Source: Acidobacteriaceae bacterium (GTDB lineage Bacteria; Acidobacteriota; Terriglobia; Terriglobales; Acidobacteriaceae). Taken from it: a DNA stretch of 64,000 bases. Shown piece after piece: positions 16,658 to 25,311 of this stretch. The stretch lies in assembly GCA_003165075.1 (NCBI GenBank), contig PLSM01000188.1, forward strand, positions 15,028-79,027, in the 5' to 3' direction. A model generated the notes under the pieces. That model saw only the letters and a program-made list of their open reading frames with translations. It was not told where the DNA came from and ran no database searches. The translations under genes were made by a program, and so were the position numbers. Every line of letters begins with the position of its first letter. The first letter of the stretch is position 1.

Positions 16658-17854
16658 ATGAAGATCACGCAAATCAAGCTGTACAGGATCCGTTCAGGGA
16701 ATCGCGGGGAAAAAGGTGCGCGCTTCGGGGAATCTCAGTACTGGGGAGGCGGTTGGCAAACAGGCTCTCATATTGCGAACCCGATGTCCGTCTATCCGAA
16801 ATATGCGCAGGTGCGCACGTTGTGGATGGGCCCTGGGCAAGATCCCTACGCCATAGAAATCCTTACTGACGAGGGAGTTACGGGCTGCGCGGTCAACTAT
16901 GGCGGCGGCTATTTCTCCTGCGCTGTGATCGAACAGCACTTTAGCAAGTTTCTCATCGGGCAAGATCCCTTCAACATTGAGATGCTCTGGGATCAGATGT
17001 ATCGCTCCACCATGCCCTACGGGCTAGGCGGGGTGACGGCGATGGCTATAAGCGGCGTAGACCTGGCACTTTGGGATCTGATGGGCAGGGCGCTGGGCCA
17101 GCCTGTGTATCGCCTGCTCGGTGGCGAAACCAAGAAGACAATCCCCTGCTACGCAACCACCCATCCAGATCAGGTTTCTCATTGGAAGAACAGTGGATTC
17201 ATCGGGGTAAAGATCGCCGCTCCCTGGGGCACTGCGGACGGCCGCATGGGCCTGATCAAGATGCAGAAATGCCTGGAAGACTGCCGTACCGCGCTTGGCG
17301 AGGAGATGGAACTGATGGTGGATTGTTACCTCTCATGGGATATTGAATTCGCTTCCCGGATGGCGGAGCGAGCGCGCGGCTGCGATGTCAAATGGTTTGA
17401 GGACCCGTTGCAGAATGGATGGGCCGAGCACATGAATGCAGAGTTACGCGCACGCATCAACCCGATTCAGGTGGCCATTGGCAATCTGGAATTTGACGTA
17501 AAGGCCTTCGCCGCAATTCTGGCTGCCCGCGCATGCGACGTTATTCAGCCGGAGATGCAGTGGTGCGGGGGTCTCACCGCTGTCCGAAGGATTGCGGCCA
17601 TGGCCAAGCCCTATGATGTTCCGGTCATTCCACACGGCTCAGGCGTATACAACTATCACTTTGTGCAATCCAACCTGAACTCGCCATTCGCCGAATATCT
17701 TTCTGTCGGGGATGGCACCGGCATACGTCCCATCTTTGAGGCAATCGTCGGCGAGCCTCTCCCCGTCAACGGACATGTCACGCTCGGCACGAAGCCTGGC
17801 TTTGGCGTCGAACTCAATCGTGACCTGCTGGACCCCATCGACCTTCAGGCATAG
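16658..17854 (+). CDS. L-rhamnonate dehydratase-like enolase superfamily enzyme
   Basis: A 398-residue member of the mandelate racemase/muconate lactonizing group. It resembles L-rhamnonate dehydratase RhmD, with matching HIANPMS (His38), WCGGLTAVRRIAAMAK, PHGSGVY (His326) and a C-terminal VNGHV...KPGFGVELNRD block. Metal-ligand positions read Asp222, Glu248 and Asn276. RhmD has Glu at the third position, while glucarate dehydratases use Asn. The residue expected to form the His-Asp dyad is Glu299 (IQPEMQWCGG). Acid-sugar dehydration is therefore likely, but exact substrate is open: rhamnonate fits the GH106-type neighbour. A purine-rich AGGCCAAGGA lies just before the ATG. It is the first gene of a tight four-gene operon preceded by operator 2. 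Confidence 0.85.
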   Translation: MKITQIKLYRIRSGNRGEKGARFGESQYWGGGWQTGSHIANPMSVYPKYAQVRTLWMGPGQDPYAIEILTDEGVTGCAVNYGGGYFSCAVIEQHFSKFLIGQDPFNIEMLWDQMYRSTMPYGLGGVTAMAISGVDLALWDLMGRALGQPVYRLLGGETKKTIPCYATTHPDQVSHWKNSGFIGVKIAAPWGTADGRMGLIKMQKCLEDCRTALGEEMELMVDCYLSWDIEFASRMAERARGCDVKWFEDPLQNGWAEHMNAELRARINPIQVAIGNLEFDVKAFAAILAARACDVIQPEMQWCGGLTAVRRIAAMAKPYDVPVIPHGSGVYNYHFVQSNLNSPFAEYLSVGDGTGIRPIFEAIVGEPLPVNGHVTLGTKPGFGVELNRDLLDPIDLQA

Positions 17855-17865
17855 AGGAGCCCCTC

Positions 17866-18936
17866 GTGCACGACAAGATCAAATGCGGAGTTATCGGCGC
17901 CGGTTGGTGGGCGACGTTCGCACACATTCCAGCATTGCTAGAACATCCAAACGCGGAATTGGTGGCAATTCAAAACGACAACCAGCAGGAGGTGCAGAAG
18001 ATCGCTCGGGATTTTCGCATTCCCGTTGCCTGTACTACCGCCAGTGAACTGCTTGCTATCGAAGGTATTTCGGCGGTCGTAGTCAGCAGCAGCCCTCATC
18101 TGCATTACGAAGATGCTCTTGCGGCCCTTGAGCTGGGCAAGCATGTGCTGATCGAGAAGCCGATGACGCTAACTGTCACCGAAGCCATGGAACTGGTGAA
18201 GACAGCGGATGAGCACAACGTCCAGTTTCTCATCAGCTGCCCCTGGCATCACACCGCTCATGGCACCGAAGCGCAGCGCCTGATACGCGATGGGGCTCTT
18301 GGCCAAGTACGCATGATCAGCGTCTTGATGACCAATCCAATCGGCGACCTTCTCCGCGGCGCCGATACCCGGCCCACGCATGGGACACCGTATATGCTTC
18401 CGCGCGCGGGAACCTACAGCGACCCAAGGGTGGCTGGGGGTGGGCAAATCTATGCCCAGGTTTCTCACGCAGCGGCTTATCTGACCTTTCTGACAGGTGC
18501 GTATCCCAGTGAGGTTTTTGCGCGATTCCATAACGATGGCGCGGCGCTCGACATCTACGATGCCCTCGATCTGCGCATGGACGACAGCTCGATTGTCACG
18601 ATTGCCAGCACGGGTGCGACGAGCCGTGGGCGCAGGGACTTCGAGGTGCGGGTATTCGGCACCAACGGGATGTTATTCCTTGATCTCTGGCGTGGAAGAC
18701 TGGAATTTGTGCCACTTGTTGGAGGGCCACGTACTTATCCCGATCTTGACGAGGATGCAATCTATCCCCATAAGGCTCCGGCACAGAATTTGATCGATTC
18801 CATCCAGGATCCACGCCGTAATCAGTCGCCTGCAACATTTGGATTGGCGGCAATGGAAGTGATTGAGGGGGCAACCCTCTCCGCAAAGACAGGCAACAAC
18901 CTTCTTGTCTCCTCTCTCGCGGAGCAGCCCGCATGA
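17866..18936 (+). CDS. Gfo/Idh/MocA family oxidoreductase
   Basis: A 356-residue NAD(P)-dependent sugar dehydrogenase-type protein. The GTG start at 17866 has GAGGAG about 8 bases upstream and lies 11 bp after the dehydratase stop. The N-terminal Rossmann fold shows CGVIGAGWWATFAHIPALL (dinucleotide loop) and the family signature HVLIEKPMTL with the Lys of the EKP motif. The C-terminal half has the family's open beta-sheet (GGGQIYAQVSHAAAYLTFL with the catalytic-type His; DFEVRVFGTNGMLFLD). Members oxidise or epimerise sugars and sugar acids, so it is expected to act on an intermediate in the same pathway as its neighbours. Its last four bases overlap the start of the next gene (ATGA). Confidence 0.88.
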   Translation: MHDKIKCGVIGAGWWATFAHIPALLEHPNAELVAIQNDNQQEVQKIARDFRIPVACTTASELLAIEGISAVVVSSSPHLHYEDALAALELGKHVLIEKPMTLTVTEAMELVKTADEHNVQFLISCPWHHTAHGTEAQRLIRDGALGQVRMISVLMTNPIGDLLRGADTRPTHGTPYMLPRAGTYSDPRVAGGGQIYAQVSHAAAYLTFLTGAYPSEVFARFHNDGAALDIYDALDLRMDDSSIVTIASTGATSRGRRDFEVRVFGTNGMLFLDLWRGRLEFVPLVGGPRTYPDLDEDAIYPHKAPAQNLIDSIQDPRRNQSPATFGLAAMEVIEGATLSAKTGNNLLVSSLAEQPA

Positions 18937-20096
18937 AGCCGGGATCGCTGCGTGGCATCACCTGGAACCACAGCAGGGCGTTCCCGCCGCTGGTGGCGAC
19001 TGCACAGCGTTTTGAGGAAACGCATCCAGGGGTGAGGATTCAGTGGGAGAAGCGGAGTCTACACGAATTTGGGCACGCAGACATCACCACTCTCGCTCAC
19101 AATTTCGACCTGCTCGTCATCGATCATCCGATGGCAGGCGACGCAGAGGCAACGGGTGTGTTGATCGATCTTCGCTCACTGCTCTCATCTGAAGAAATTG
19201 AAGATCTTCGTGACGACTCGATCGGTCCTTCCTTCTCAAGCTATATCTACCAGGACAAGCTTTATGCACTGCCGATCGACGCCGCCGCTCCCGCAGCAAG
19301 CTTCCGCCCGGACTTGTTTGAGCAACACGACCTTAAAGAACCGGAACTCTGGGAAGAGGTGACGGCGCTGGCGCGATCCGGTTGGGTACGAATGCCAGCG
19401 TTCTCGGCAGATCTTTTCCTGAACTTTATGGGGTTATGCGTTTCGCGAGCCAGCACCGTGGCCGAAGATTCTGAACGGCTCGTCGACCATGAAGCCGGCG
19501 CTCACTGCCTGGATCAGCTTTGTGAACTTGCAAGTCTGATGCCGGACGAGATCTACGGCATGAATCCAATTGCCGTGTTCGAGCAAATGGCAGAGGAAGA
19601 TTCTGTCGCCTATTGCCCATTCGCATATACCTACAGTAACTACTCACGCAGTGGTTTTGGGAGAAATCACATCCGATTCTCCAGTCCGGTCGCGCTGGAG
19701 AACAGCATGCCGATGCGCACGGTGCTTGGTGGCACTGGAATCGCAATCTCCGCCGGCTCTGAGAACGTCGCCCTGGCCCTTGAGTACAGCCTGTTTGTCG
19801 CCGGTCGAACCTGCCAGCGAACACTTTACGGAATGTGCGGCGGCCAACCGGCACGACGCAGCGCCTGGCACGATCCACTGCTCAACCAGATCACCGACAA
19901 CTTCTTCTGCCGCACCGCTGCCACTATAGAAACAGCCTACGTGAGACCTCGCTACCGCGGCTATGTTGGCCTGCAGGAGAGCGCTGGAAAAGCCATCGTC
20001 GACTACTGCAAGCGCCGTGGCAATGCAAAGCAGGCGCTCGAACAGATGGACGCCCTCTATCGCGCAAGTTTGAAAGGAAAAGTACAGAATGCCTAA
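18933..20096 (+). CDS. Extracellular-solute-binding-protein-like protein lacking a signal peptide
   Basis: A 387-residue protein with the fold features of family 1 ABC-transporter solute-binding proteins: LVATAQRFEETHPGVRIQWE, FDLLVIDHPMAGDAEATGVL, YIYQDKLYALPIDAAAPAAS and LGGTGIAISAGSENVALALE. It starts directly with the mature-type domain: no hydrophobic signal, lipobox or Tat motif, and no earlier in-frame start is compatible with the ATGA overlap with the upstream gene. No ABC permease or ATPase accompanies it. It therefore seems to be cytoplasmic, perhaps an intracellular sugar-binding or enzyme-accessory protein. It overlaps the next gene by 8 bp. Family membership is motif-based; function is unknown. 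Confidence 0.75.
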   Translation: MKPGSLRGITWNHSRAFPPLVATAQRFEETHPGVRIQWEKRSLHEFGHADITTLAHNFDLLVIDHPMAGDAEATGVLIDLRSLLSSEEIEDLRDDSIGPSFSSYIYQDKLYALPIDAAAPAASFRPDLFEQHDLKEPELWEEVTALARSGWVRMPAFSADLFLNFMGLCVSRASTVAEDSERLVDHEAGAHCLDQLCELASLMPDEIYGMNPIAVFEQMAEEDSVAYCPFAYTYSNYSRSGFGRNHIRFSSPVALENSMPMRTVLGGTGIAISAGSENVALALEYSLFVAGRTCQRTLYGMCGGQPARRSAWHDPLLNQITDNFFCRTAATIETAYVRPRYRGYVGLQESAGKAIVDYCKRRGNAKQALEQMDALYRASLKGKVQNA

Positions 20097-20952
20097 GTTC
20101 TCATGTGCAGACTTCACCTTCCCAGTGCCGGACCGGCCTGCGGCGTTGCGACTGGTAAAGCTGCTCGGCTTCGACTATGTAGATATAGGGATGCTAGCGC
20201 GCAGTTCTCATTTTTCACCGCTTGAACTGCAGACGTCTCCGCAAGCCTATACCGCGCAGGTCCTGCGTGACTTGAATGCGGCGGAATTGAGCGTCTCTGA
20301 TGTTTTTGTTCAGATCGGAGTCGATCCATCCGAATGCGCAACAAACGACCCCAGTCCCGAGGTGAGGAGTAAAAGTCGTGATGTGTTTAAGCATGCACTC
20401 GATTTCTGCGTCGAGCTAGGCTGTAGCCATCTAACAGGCCTGCCGGGAGTGTTCCATCCGACAGCCTCGCGAGACCGGAATTTGGAGCTTGCAGCGGAAG
20501 AGACATCTCGGCGCGTGGCTGAATGTGCCAGCGCAGGCGTCCGCTACGCGATCGAGGCTCATGTCGGCTCAATCTGCGCAGAGGTTGGAAGTACCCTCGC
20601 ATTTCTGGATGCCGTTGAGGGCTTGACACTAACGCTCGATTATGGACACTTCGTTATGGCCGGCGAGACCTCTGCGAAGGTGCATGATCTGTTGCCCTTC
20701 GCTTCGCATGTTCATGTACGCGGAGGCGCTCTCGGAAGGCTGCAAACCCCGGTTGAAGAAAACACGATTGATTTTCCTGGCATGCTGGCCGGATTGACAC
20801 GGCTCGGCTACGATGGCTTTCTTGCCCTGGAATATGTGTGGGTGAATTGGATGGATTGCAACCGCACGGACAACGTTTCGGAGACCCTTCTCTTACGGCA
20901 GGCGTTGGAGTCGAATATTTCCGTGATGACGAAGACAATTCACTGCGATTGA
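20089..20952 (+). CDS. Sugar phosphate isomerase/epimerase family protein (cytoplasmic)
   Basis: A 287-residue xylose-isomerase-like TIM-barrel protein and the last gene of the four-gene catabolic operon; its ATG lies within the preceding gene's last codons. Unlike the copy at 2251 it has no signal peptide, so it should work in the cytoplasm. Barrel strands and metal-site features are visible: LLGFDYVDIGML, AIEAHVGSICAEV (Glu ligand type), LTLDYGHFVMAG (Asp/His), HVHVRGGALG and FLALEYVWVNW (closing Glu). Likely an epimerase or isomerase for a ketose or keto-acid of the same pathway. Substrate unknown. Confidence 0.82.
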   Translation: MPKFSCADFTFPVPDRPAALRLVKLLGFDYVDIGMLARSSHFSPLELQTSPQAYTAQVLRDLNAAELSVSDVFVQIGVDPSECATNDPSPEVRSKSRDVFKHALDFCVELGCSHLTGLPGVFHPTASRDRNLELAAEETSRRVAECASAGVRYAIEAHVGSICAEVGSTLAFLDAVEGLTLTLDYGHFVMAGETSAKVHDLLPFASHVHVRGGALGRLQTPVEENTIDFPGMLAGLTRLGYDGFLALEYVWVNWMDCNRTDNVSETLLLRQALESNISVMTKTIHCD

Positions 20953-21109
20953 GCGGAGAAACCAGGACCGATTATGGCACAGTCGAGCGTCTGCGGCTCC
21001 GTTCTTGCCAGCCAACCTCCAGGGACGCGGCGGATTGGGTCCTCCGATCAGTTCCCTGAGTGGAATGGCTATGCTCCTCCTGTCGACATCGGGCGTTTCC
21101 CAGTAATAA

Positions 21110-21271
21110 TCAGCTCCCCTGCTGACCGCTGCCACATTCTGGATGTTCTGCGCCTCGTTCACGCTTTTGCGCAGTGATCGGATAGTTCATCGCCGCTTGG
21201 GCGTGCTTCGCGACAAGATTGCGCAAAAGATCATTCGACGTGGGACCTGAGTCATATGGTGGGGTGCTCAT
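21110..21271 (-). CDS. Small hypothetical protein translationally coupled to the zinc-ribbon-like gene
   Basis: A 53-codon frame whose ATG (21271-21269) overlaps the TGA of the upstream small zinc-ribbon-like gene in the classic ATGA arrangement. It encodes a hydrophilic protein (MSTPPYDSGPTSNDLLRNLV...). I do not recognise a family. From about 21162 downward another minus frame continues with protein-like sequence (NEAQNIQNVAAVS, DYYWETPDVDRRS), so the gene may have been longer and suffered a frameshift. The remaining gap down to 20952 holds nothing else recognisable. Confidence 0.4.
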   Translation of the reverse strand: MSTPPYDSGPTSNDLLRNLVAKHAQAAMNYPITAQKRERGAEHPECGSGQQGS

Positions 21272-21474
21272 TCTACGCCTCGTATAGAAAACCAGTAGTA
21301 CCGCCGCCAGCAAAACATGCAGCGAACCGGGCGGAGAGCAAACATCCCCAAGAGGCCGTCGAACGAATGCAACTCGCCTGGCTTAAATTTAACCGAGTTG
21401 CAACGAGGGCACACTCGTCGAATCCACAATACCCGAGGCAGCCAATTCGGCCAGGTCATCGTTGCAACGTTCAT
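21268..21474 (-). CDS. Small CPxCNS zinc-ribbon-like protein (copy 1)
   Basis: A 68-residue protein with two paired-cysteine knuckles, CPRC and CMFC, about 30 residues apart, in a distinctive frame: CPRCNSVKFK, ELHSFDGLLG, RPVRCMFCWRRYYWF. The ATG at 21474 is chosen for the GGAAGGA just upstream. It lies 34 bp after the GH130 gene on the same strand and is followed by an overlapping small gene. A clear paralogue occurs at 60151-60318, where the last cysteine is Tyr. The cysteine spacing suggests structural zinc binding; the many aromatic and basic residues after the last knuckle could favour nucleic-acid or membrane-surface contact. Function unknown. Confidence 0.7.
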   Translation of the reverse strand: MNVATMTWPNWLPRVLWIRRVCPRCNSVKFKPGELHSFDGLLGMFALRPVRCMFCWRRYYWFSIRGVE

Positions 21475-21508
21475 GGGGTCCTTCCTTTCACTCGGATGAG
21501 GATAAGCA

Positions 21509-22537
21509 TTACAAGTCAACTCCATTGCCCACGCTGGAATGATCGTCCAGCCATGCGAGAAGATTGCGGATGCTGCCGGTAGCCATCGCTACGCAGGAAT
21601 CTGCCGCGCCGTAATACAGGTGAATGGTGTCTCCGTCGTTGCCGATGGTTTGTCCGCAAGGGAACACAACACCGTTGACGTCTCCTTCCCGCTCATAGGG
21701 AGTTTCCGGGCCGAACATCCAGGAGTCGCTTCGTTTAAGGCAGATGGCAGGATCCTCAAGATCGAAGAGAGCGAGACCCAGGCGATAGATGCTGCCGGAA
21801 GCGGTCTGGCGGACACCGTGGTAGATCGCCAGCCAGCCTGCTGGAGTTTCAATGGGAGGAGAACAAAGCCCAATCTTGTTTGCATCCCACCACCCGCCTC
21901 GACGCGCTTGAAGAATGATTTTATGACTCCCCCAATGACGTAGATCCGGTGAATAGGACATCCACATGTGCGCGCCAAGTGTTGTCATTGGGCGATGGAT
22001 CAGAGCCCAGAAACCGCCAATCCTGCGCGGCAGCAGTGCAGCATCCTTGTCCTCGGGAGACATGACCACGCCATATCGCTCAAAGGCTTTGAAATCCTTG
22101 GTCAACGCAAGAGAAACGCCAGGGCCACCTTTCGCGAAGGATGTGTATGCAACTGCGTATTGCTCTAACTCCGGAACATAGGTGATGCGCGGATCTTCAA
22201 TCCCCCATATTTCCTCCGGGTACTCGTGAGGATTTGCCAGCAGCGTAGGTTCCTTGTCGACGCGCCACCCATCAATTCCATTCGCTGAACGCGCGGCGCA
22301 CAAATGCGAAAGTCCCCGCCGGTCCTCGACACGGCACAATAAGAGCGTGTCACCGTCGGACAATTGCACAGCAGCAGGGTTGAAGACACTGTTAATTGGA
22401 TACGACCAGTCTTTTCTGCTGAGGATTGGATTGGCCGCGTACCGGGTAAATAACGGAGCCTCGCCGCGCATGGCCGAATCCTGCTGTTTCTGATCGACGA
22501 TATCCGGCGATGCTACCGAAAGATTGATTGTGCTCAA
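21509..22537 (-). CDS. GH130 family glycosidase/phosphorylase
   Basis: A 342-residue five-bladed beta-propeller enzyme of the GH130 group, which acts on beta-mannosides by phosphorolysis or hydrolysis. Family motifs are FNPAAVQLSDGDTLLLCRVE, WGIEDPRITYV (the Asp used as acid in the family), KDAALLPRRIGGFWALIHRP and WLAIYHGVRQ. No signal peptide, so cytoplasmic. It overlaps the end of the glycosyltransferase gene by 4 bp, showing translational coupling. The pairing of a GT4 enzyme with a GH130 enzyme suggests making and trimming of a mannose-containing glycan or glycoside. Whether this copy is a phosphorylase or a hydrolase cannot be settled by eye. Confidence 0.87.
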   Translation of the reverse strand: MSTINLSVASPDIVDQKQQDSAMRGEAPLFTRYAANPILSRKDWSYPINSVFNPAAVQLSDGDTLLLCRVEDRRGLSHLCAARSANGIDGWRVDKEPTLLANPHEYPEEIWGIEDPRITYVPELEQYAVAYTSFAKGGPGVSLALTKDFKAFERYGVVMSPEDKDAALLPRRIGGFWALIHRPMTTLGAHMWMSYSPDLRHWGSHKIILQARRGGWWDANKIGLCSPPIETPAGWLAIYHGVRQTASGSIYRLGLALFDLEDPAICLKRSDSWMFGPETPYEREGDVNGVVFPCGQTIGNDGDTIHLYYGAADSCVAMATGSIRNLLAWLDDHSSVGNGVDL

Positions 22538-24912
22538 ATGCGGACACTCATTTCCTGGCTCTGTTCCTCTGCGTTCGCCGATTGGACCCTGCGCATTTCA
22601 AGCAGAGCCATCAAGAAAGAGAGCGTGGATTCGGCTCCCTGGTTTTCATTCACTCGGTCGGGATGAAGTCCGTCCCTGCACCCGCCCGTTACGGGATCGT
22701 ACAGGGGAATTTGAAGATCGTTCACGCCGAAGAACCAGCGAAAGGCACATCGTGCCTCTTCAAGCCAATGCTTCTCCTTCGTCAGTTCATAGGCCAGCAG
22801 GCAACCGCAAACGGTTGCGCACGCTTCAACAGGTTGCTGATCAAAGCGTGCCTTTTCGGCGCCTACTCCAAAGAAACCCATGGAGCCAATCGGTACGAAA
22901 ACCCCCGCATCGCTGCGGTGCTGCTCTTTCACCAGCCAGCGCAGCGACTCTTGAGCCACCTCGATCATCCGTTTGTTGCCGCTCTTCCAACCCGCGATAA
23001 GAAGCGCCTCAGGCAATCTGGCATTCGAGTAAGACAGGCTCCTCTCAAACCAATGCCATGTATCAGAGTGAGTGCGTTCATAAATATCCAGTAGCTTGTT
23101 GGCGAGCATATTGCGAGCGCCCTGGATCACCCGGTCTCCTGGGAACCAATCCAGATAGGCCTGCATCCCCAGGATCGAGAACGCCCACGATCGAGGACTG
23201 GTAAACTTCAAGGTTACAGGCGCCGCGGCTTCGAACAGCCTGCCTGCCGCACCCCTCAGACCGCTATCTCCTGAGCGTCCAAGAACCGTGCCCAACGCCC
23301 AGAGAGCGCGACCGTGGCTGTCTTCCGAACCGATGTTTTCAAGCCACCGGCGATCATAGCTGAGGAAGTTTCTAAACCGGCCTGTCTTCAAATCAAAGCC
23401 CAGCCACAAAAACGCCAGGTAGCGATGAGTCAGCTTCGCGTGCAACTGGGGATCGGACTGCGCATAGCCATTGAGAAGAGTTGCTACGATCAGCGCGCGT
23501 GCGTTGTCGTCGGTTGTGTAGCCCTCATCGCAGTTGGGCAGGGAGAAGATGGCGTGCTGCAGAATGCCCGTATCATCCGTCATGGCCCGCAGATGCGCCG
23601 TATTTACTGCTGGAAATCGATCCACTGCTTCGGTTTCGGAATGGTCGCGCAGTGTGGCTCGGGGCCGGGACATGCGCTCGTTACGGGCGCGTTGAAAGCT
23701 TGCCATATACGCGCGAGCAGTCTTAGGCCAGGTCGTCTCGCGTGAGTAAAGATAGGCGCGCTTCCGCATGGCGTGACGCTCGGCATCATGCTCTAGCAAT
23801 TGAATCGCAGCCTTCGCGATGGAAGTGGGATCCTCGAATGGAACGATCACGCCACGTCCGTCGGCAAGCAACTCCTTTGCGTGCCAGTAAGGCGTGGAGA
23901 TAATCGCCTTCCCCGCGCCTAACGCAATGGCCAGCGTTCCGGAGACGACCTGAGCTTCCTGCCGGTACGGAGTAATGTAGATGTCCGCGGCGCCCACGTG
24001 CTCGATCAGTTCCTCCGCACTCACGAACCGATTGTTGAAAATTACCTGTTCTGAAACGCCGAGCTGTTGTGCAATTTCCTTCAACCCTTCCCTGTAGCGC
24101 TCGCCTTCGCGCCGCAGGATATGAGGATGTGTCGCACCCGAGACGATGTACACCACGTTGGGATGCTTTGCTAAAATCGCGGGCAAAGATCGAATTACAT
24201 TTTCGATGCCCTTGTTTGGCGATAGCAACCCAAATGTCAGCAGAACCGATTTTCCTTCGGTGCCAAATTGATCTTTGAAATAATTCGGATCCATGAACGG
24301 GGTATCCGGCACGCCATGAGAAATCACATCGATCTTTTCACGCGGTACTCGATACACATCATCAAGAAGGCATGCAGCGTATTCGCTCATTACAATTAAT
24401 CGATCCGATAGCTGGGCGATTTCTTCAAGCACTGCGCGCTGACTTACATCCGGCTCACGCAGGACCGTGTGGAGCGTCGTCACCAGCGGCATCTTCAATC
24501 TGCGCAGCAAGGTGAGAATGTGGCTGCCCGCGATCCCGCCATAGATGCCATATTCATGTTGCAGGCAAACCAGATCGTTGCCGTTGAAGTTGAGAAACTC
24601 GGCCGCCCGCTCATACGAGGCACGGTCCTCCTGTTCCAACTCAAGCCGCACGCGTTCGGGATATTCGTAACTTGAGCCGGGGTCGTTAACAGGAATCGCG
24701 AAAAGGCGCTCATTGCCATATTCAGTCGCAACCGCAGTACTTAGGTCGGTGGTGAACGTGGCGATCCCGCATCGCCGCGGAAGGTAGTTTCCAATGAAAG
24801 CGATGCGCGTCGGCATCGCTATGGAACCAGCTTGTTGCATAGGCGTAGCCGATGCTTCACCAAGGGGAGATCCAGCCGGCTCTTCAGAATGAAGCATTTC
24901 TGGAATGGACAT
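22534..24912 (-). CDS. GT4-type glycosyltransferase fused to a helical glycosidase-like domain
   Basis: A 792-residue bifunctional-looking protein. Residues about 35-410 form a GT-B glycosyltransferase: IAFIGNYLPRRCGIATFTTD, LVCLQHEYGIYGG, LTFGLLSPNKGIENVI, HVGAADIYITPYRQEAQVVS and a sugar-nucleotide pocket GTLAIALGAGKAIISTPYW. Residues about 440-770 form a helical region resembling an (alpha/alpha) toroid: NCDEGYTTDDNARALIVATL, FLSYDRRWLENIGSEDSHGR, ALWALGTVLG, SDTWHWFERSLSYSNARLPE. It is first in an operon with GH130 and two small proteins. An N-terminal tail of about 30 polar residues may be unstructured; an ATG at MPTRIAF is an alternative start. Probably cytoplasmic synthesis and remodelling of a glycan; substrate unknown. 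Confidence 0.85.
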   Translation of the reverse strand: MSIPEMLHSEEPAGSPLGEASATPMQQAGSIAMPTRIAFIGNYLPRRCGIATFTTDLSTAVATEYGNERLFAIPVNDPGSSYEYPERVRLELEQEDRASYERAAEFLNFNGNDLVCLQHEYGIYGGIAGSHILTLLRRLKMPLVTTLHTVLREPDVSQRAVLEEIAQLSDRLIVMSEYAACLLDDVYRVPREKIDVISHGVPDTPFMDPNYFKDQFGTEGKSVLLTFGLLSPNKGIENVIRSLPAILAKHPNVVYIVSGATHPHILRREGERYREGLKEIAQQLGVSEQVIFNNRFVSAEELIEHVGAADIYITPYRQEAQVVSGTLAIALGAGKAIISTPYWHAKELLADGRGVIVPFEDPTSIAKAAIQLLEHDAERHAMRKRAYLYSRETTWPKTARAYMASFQRARNERMSRPRATLRDHSETEAVDRFPAVNTAHLRAMTDDTGILQHAIFSLPNCDEGYTTDDNARALIVATLLNGYAQSDPQLHAKLTHRYLAFLWLGFDLKTGRFRNFLSYDRRWLENIGSEDSHGRALWALGTVLGRSGDSGLRGAAGRLFEAAAPVTLKFTSPRSWAFSILGMQAYLDWFPGDRVIQGARNMLANKLLDIYERTHSDTWHWFERSLSYSNARLPEALLIAGWKSGNKRMIEVAQESLRWLVKEQHRSDAGVFVPIGSMGFFGVGAEKARFDQQPVEACATVCGCLLAYELTKEKHWLEEARCAFRWFFGVNDLQIPLYDPVTGGCRDGLHPDRVNENQGAESTLSFLMALLEMRRVQSANAEEQSQEMSVRI

Positions 24913-25311
24913 GATTACCTGCTTTCACATGTGAATGAAAAGCTTGCGAAATCCAGGTCACTGAATCGCATTGACGCCGGATTCCCTGCCGGTGAGAGCA
25001 GTACACGGAATGGAGGGAGGAAAATCCACCTTGGAAGACTCACTCGTTTCAGAGGTTCCGCGGCAAAATTAAACGTGGGGAAACCGCGAGCAGTGAGCCT
25101 CCTATCTACAGTGTACGCTTGCGCCGAAGTAAAGCTTCTGAATGAATAACGATTTGAATCCTTGCCAATCGGCAAATCTTCGAGGAGCATCCCCAGATGA
25201 GTTCCTGAGAAGTGATTCACACGCCTCGGCTTCGTCGATATTGCTGGTTGCAGAGCCCGGCATAAAGGCGAGTTCGATTGGAAACCTTGCAACCAATCGA
25301 GCGGGAGTTGC
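24913..25311. other. Intergenic region upstream of the GT/GH130 operon
   Basis: This 399-bp region lies between the start of the minus-strand glycosyltransferase gene and the stop of the next minus-strand gene, so it should carry the operon promoter. A 178-codon minus frame crosses it but has irregular composition, no ribosome site and no family resemblance. No RNA gene was seen. Confidence 0.4.
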
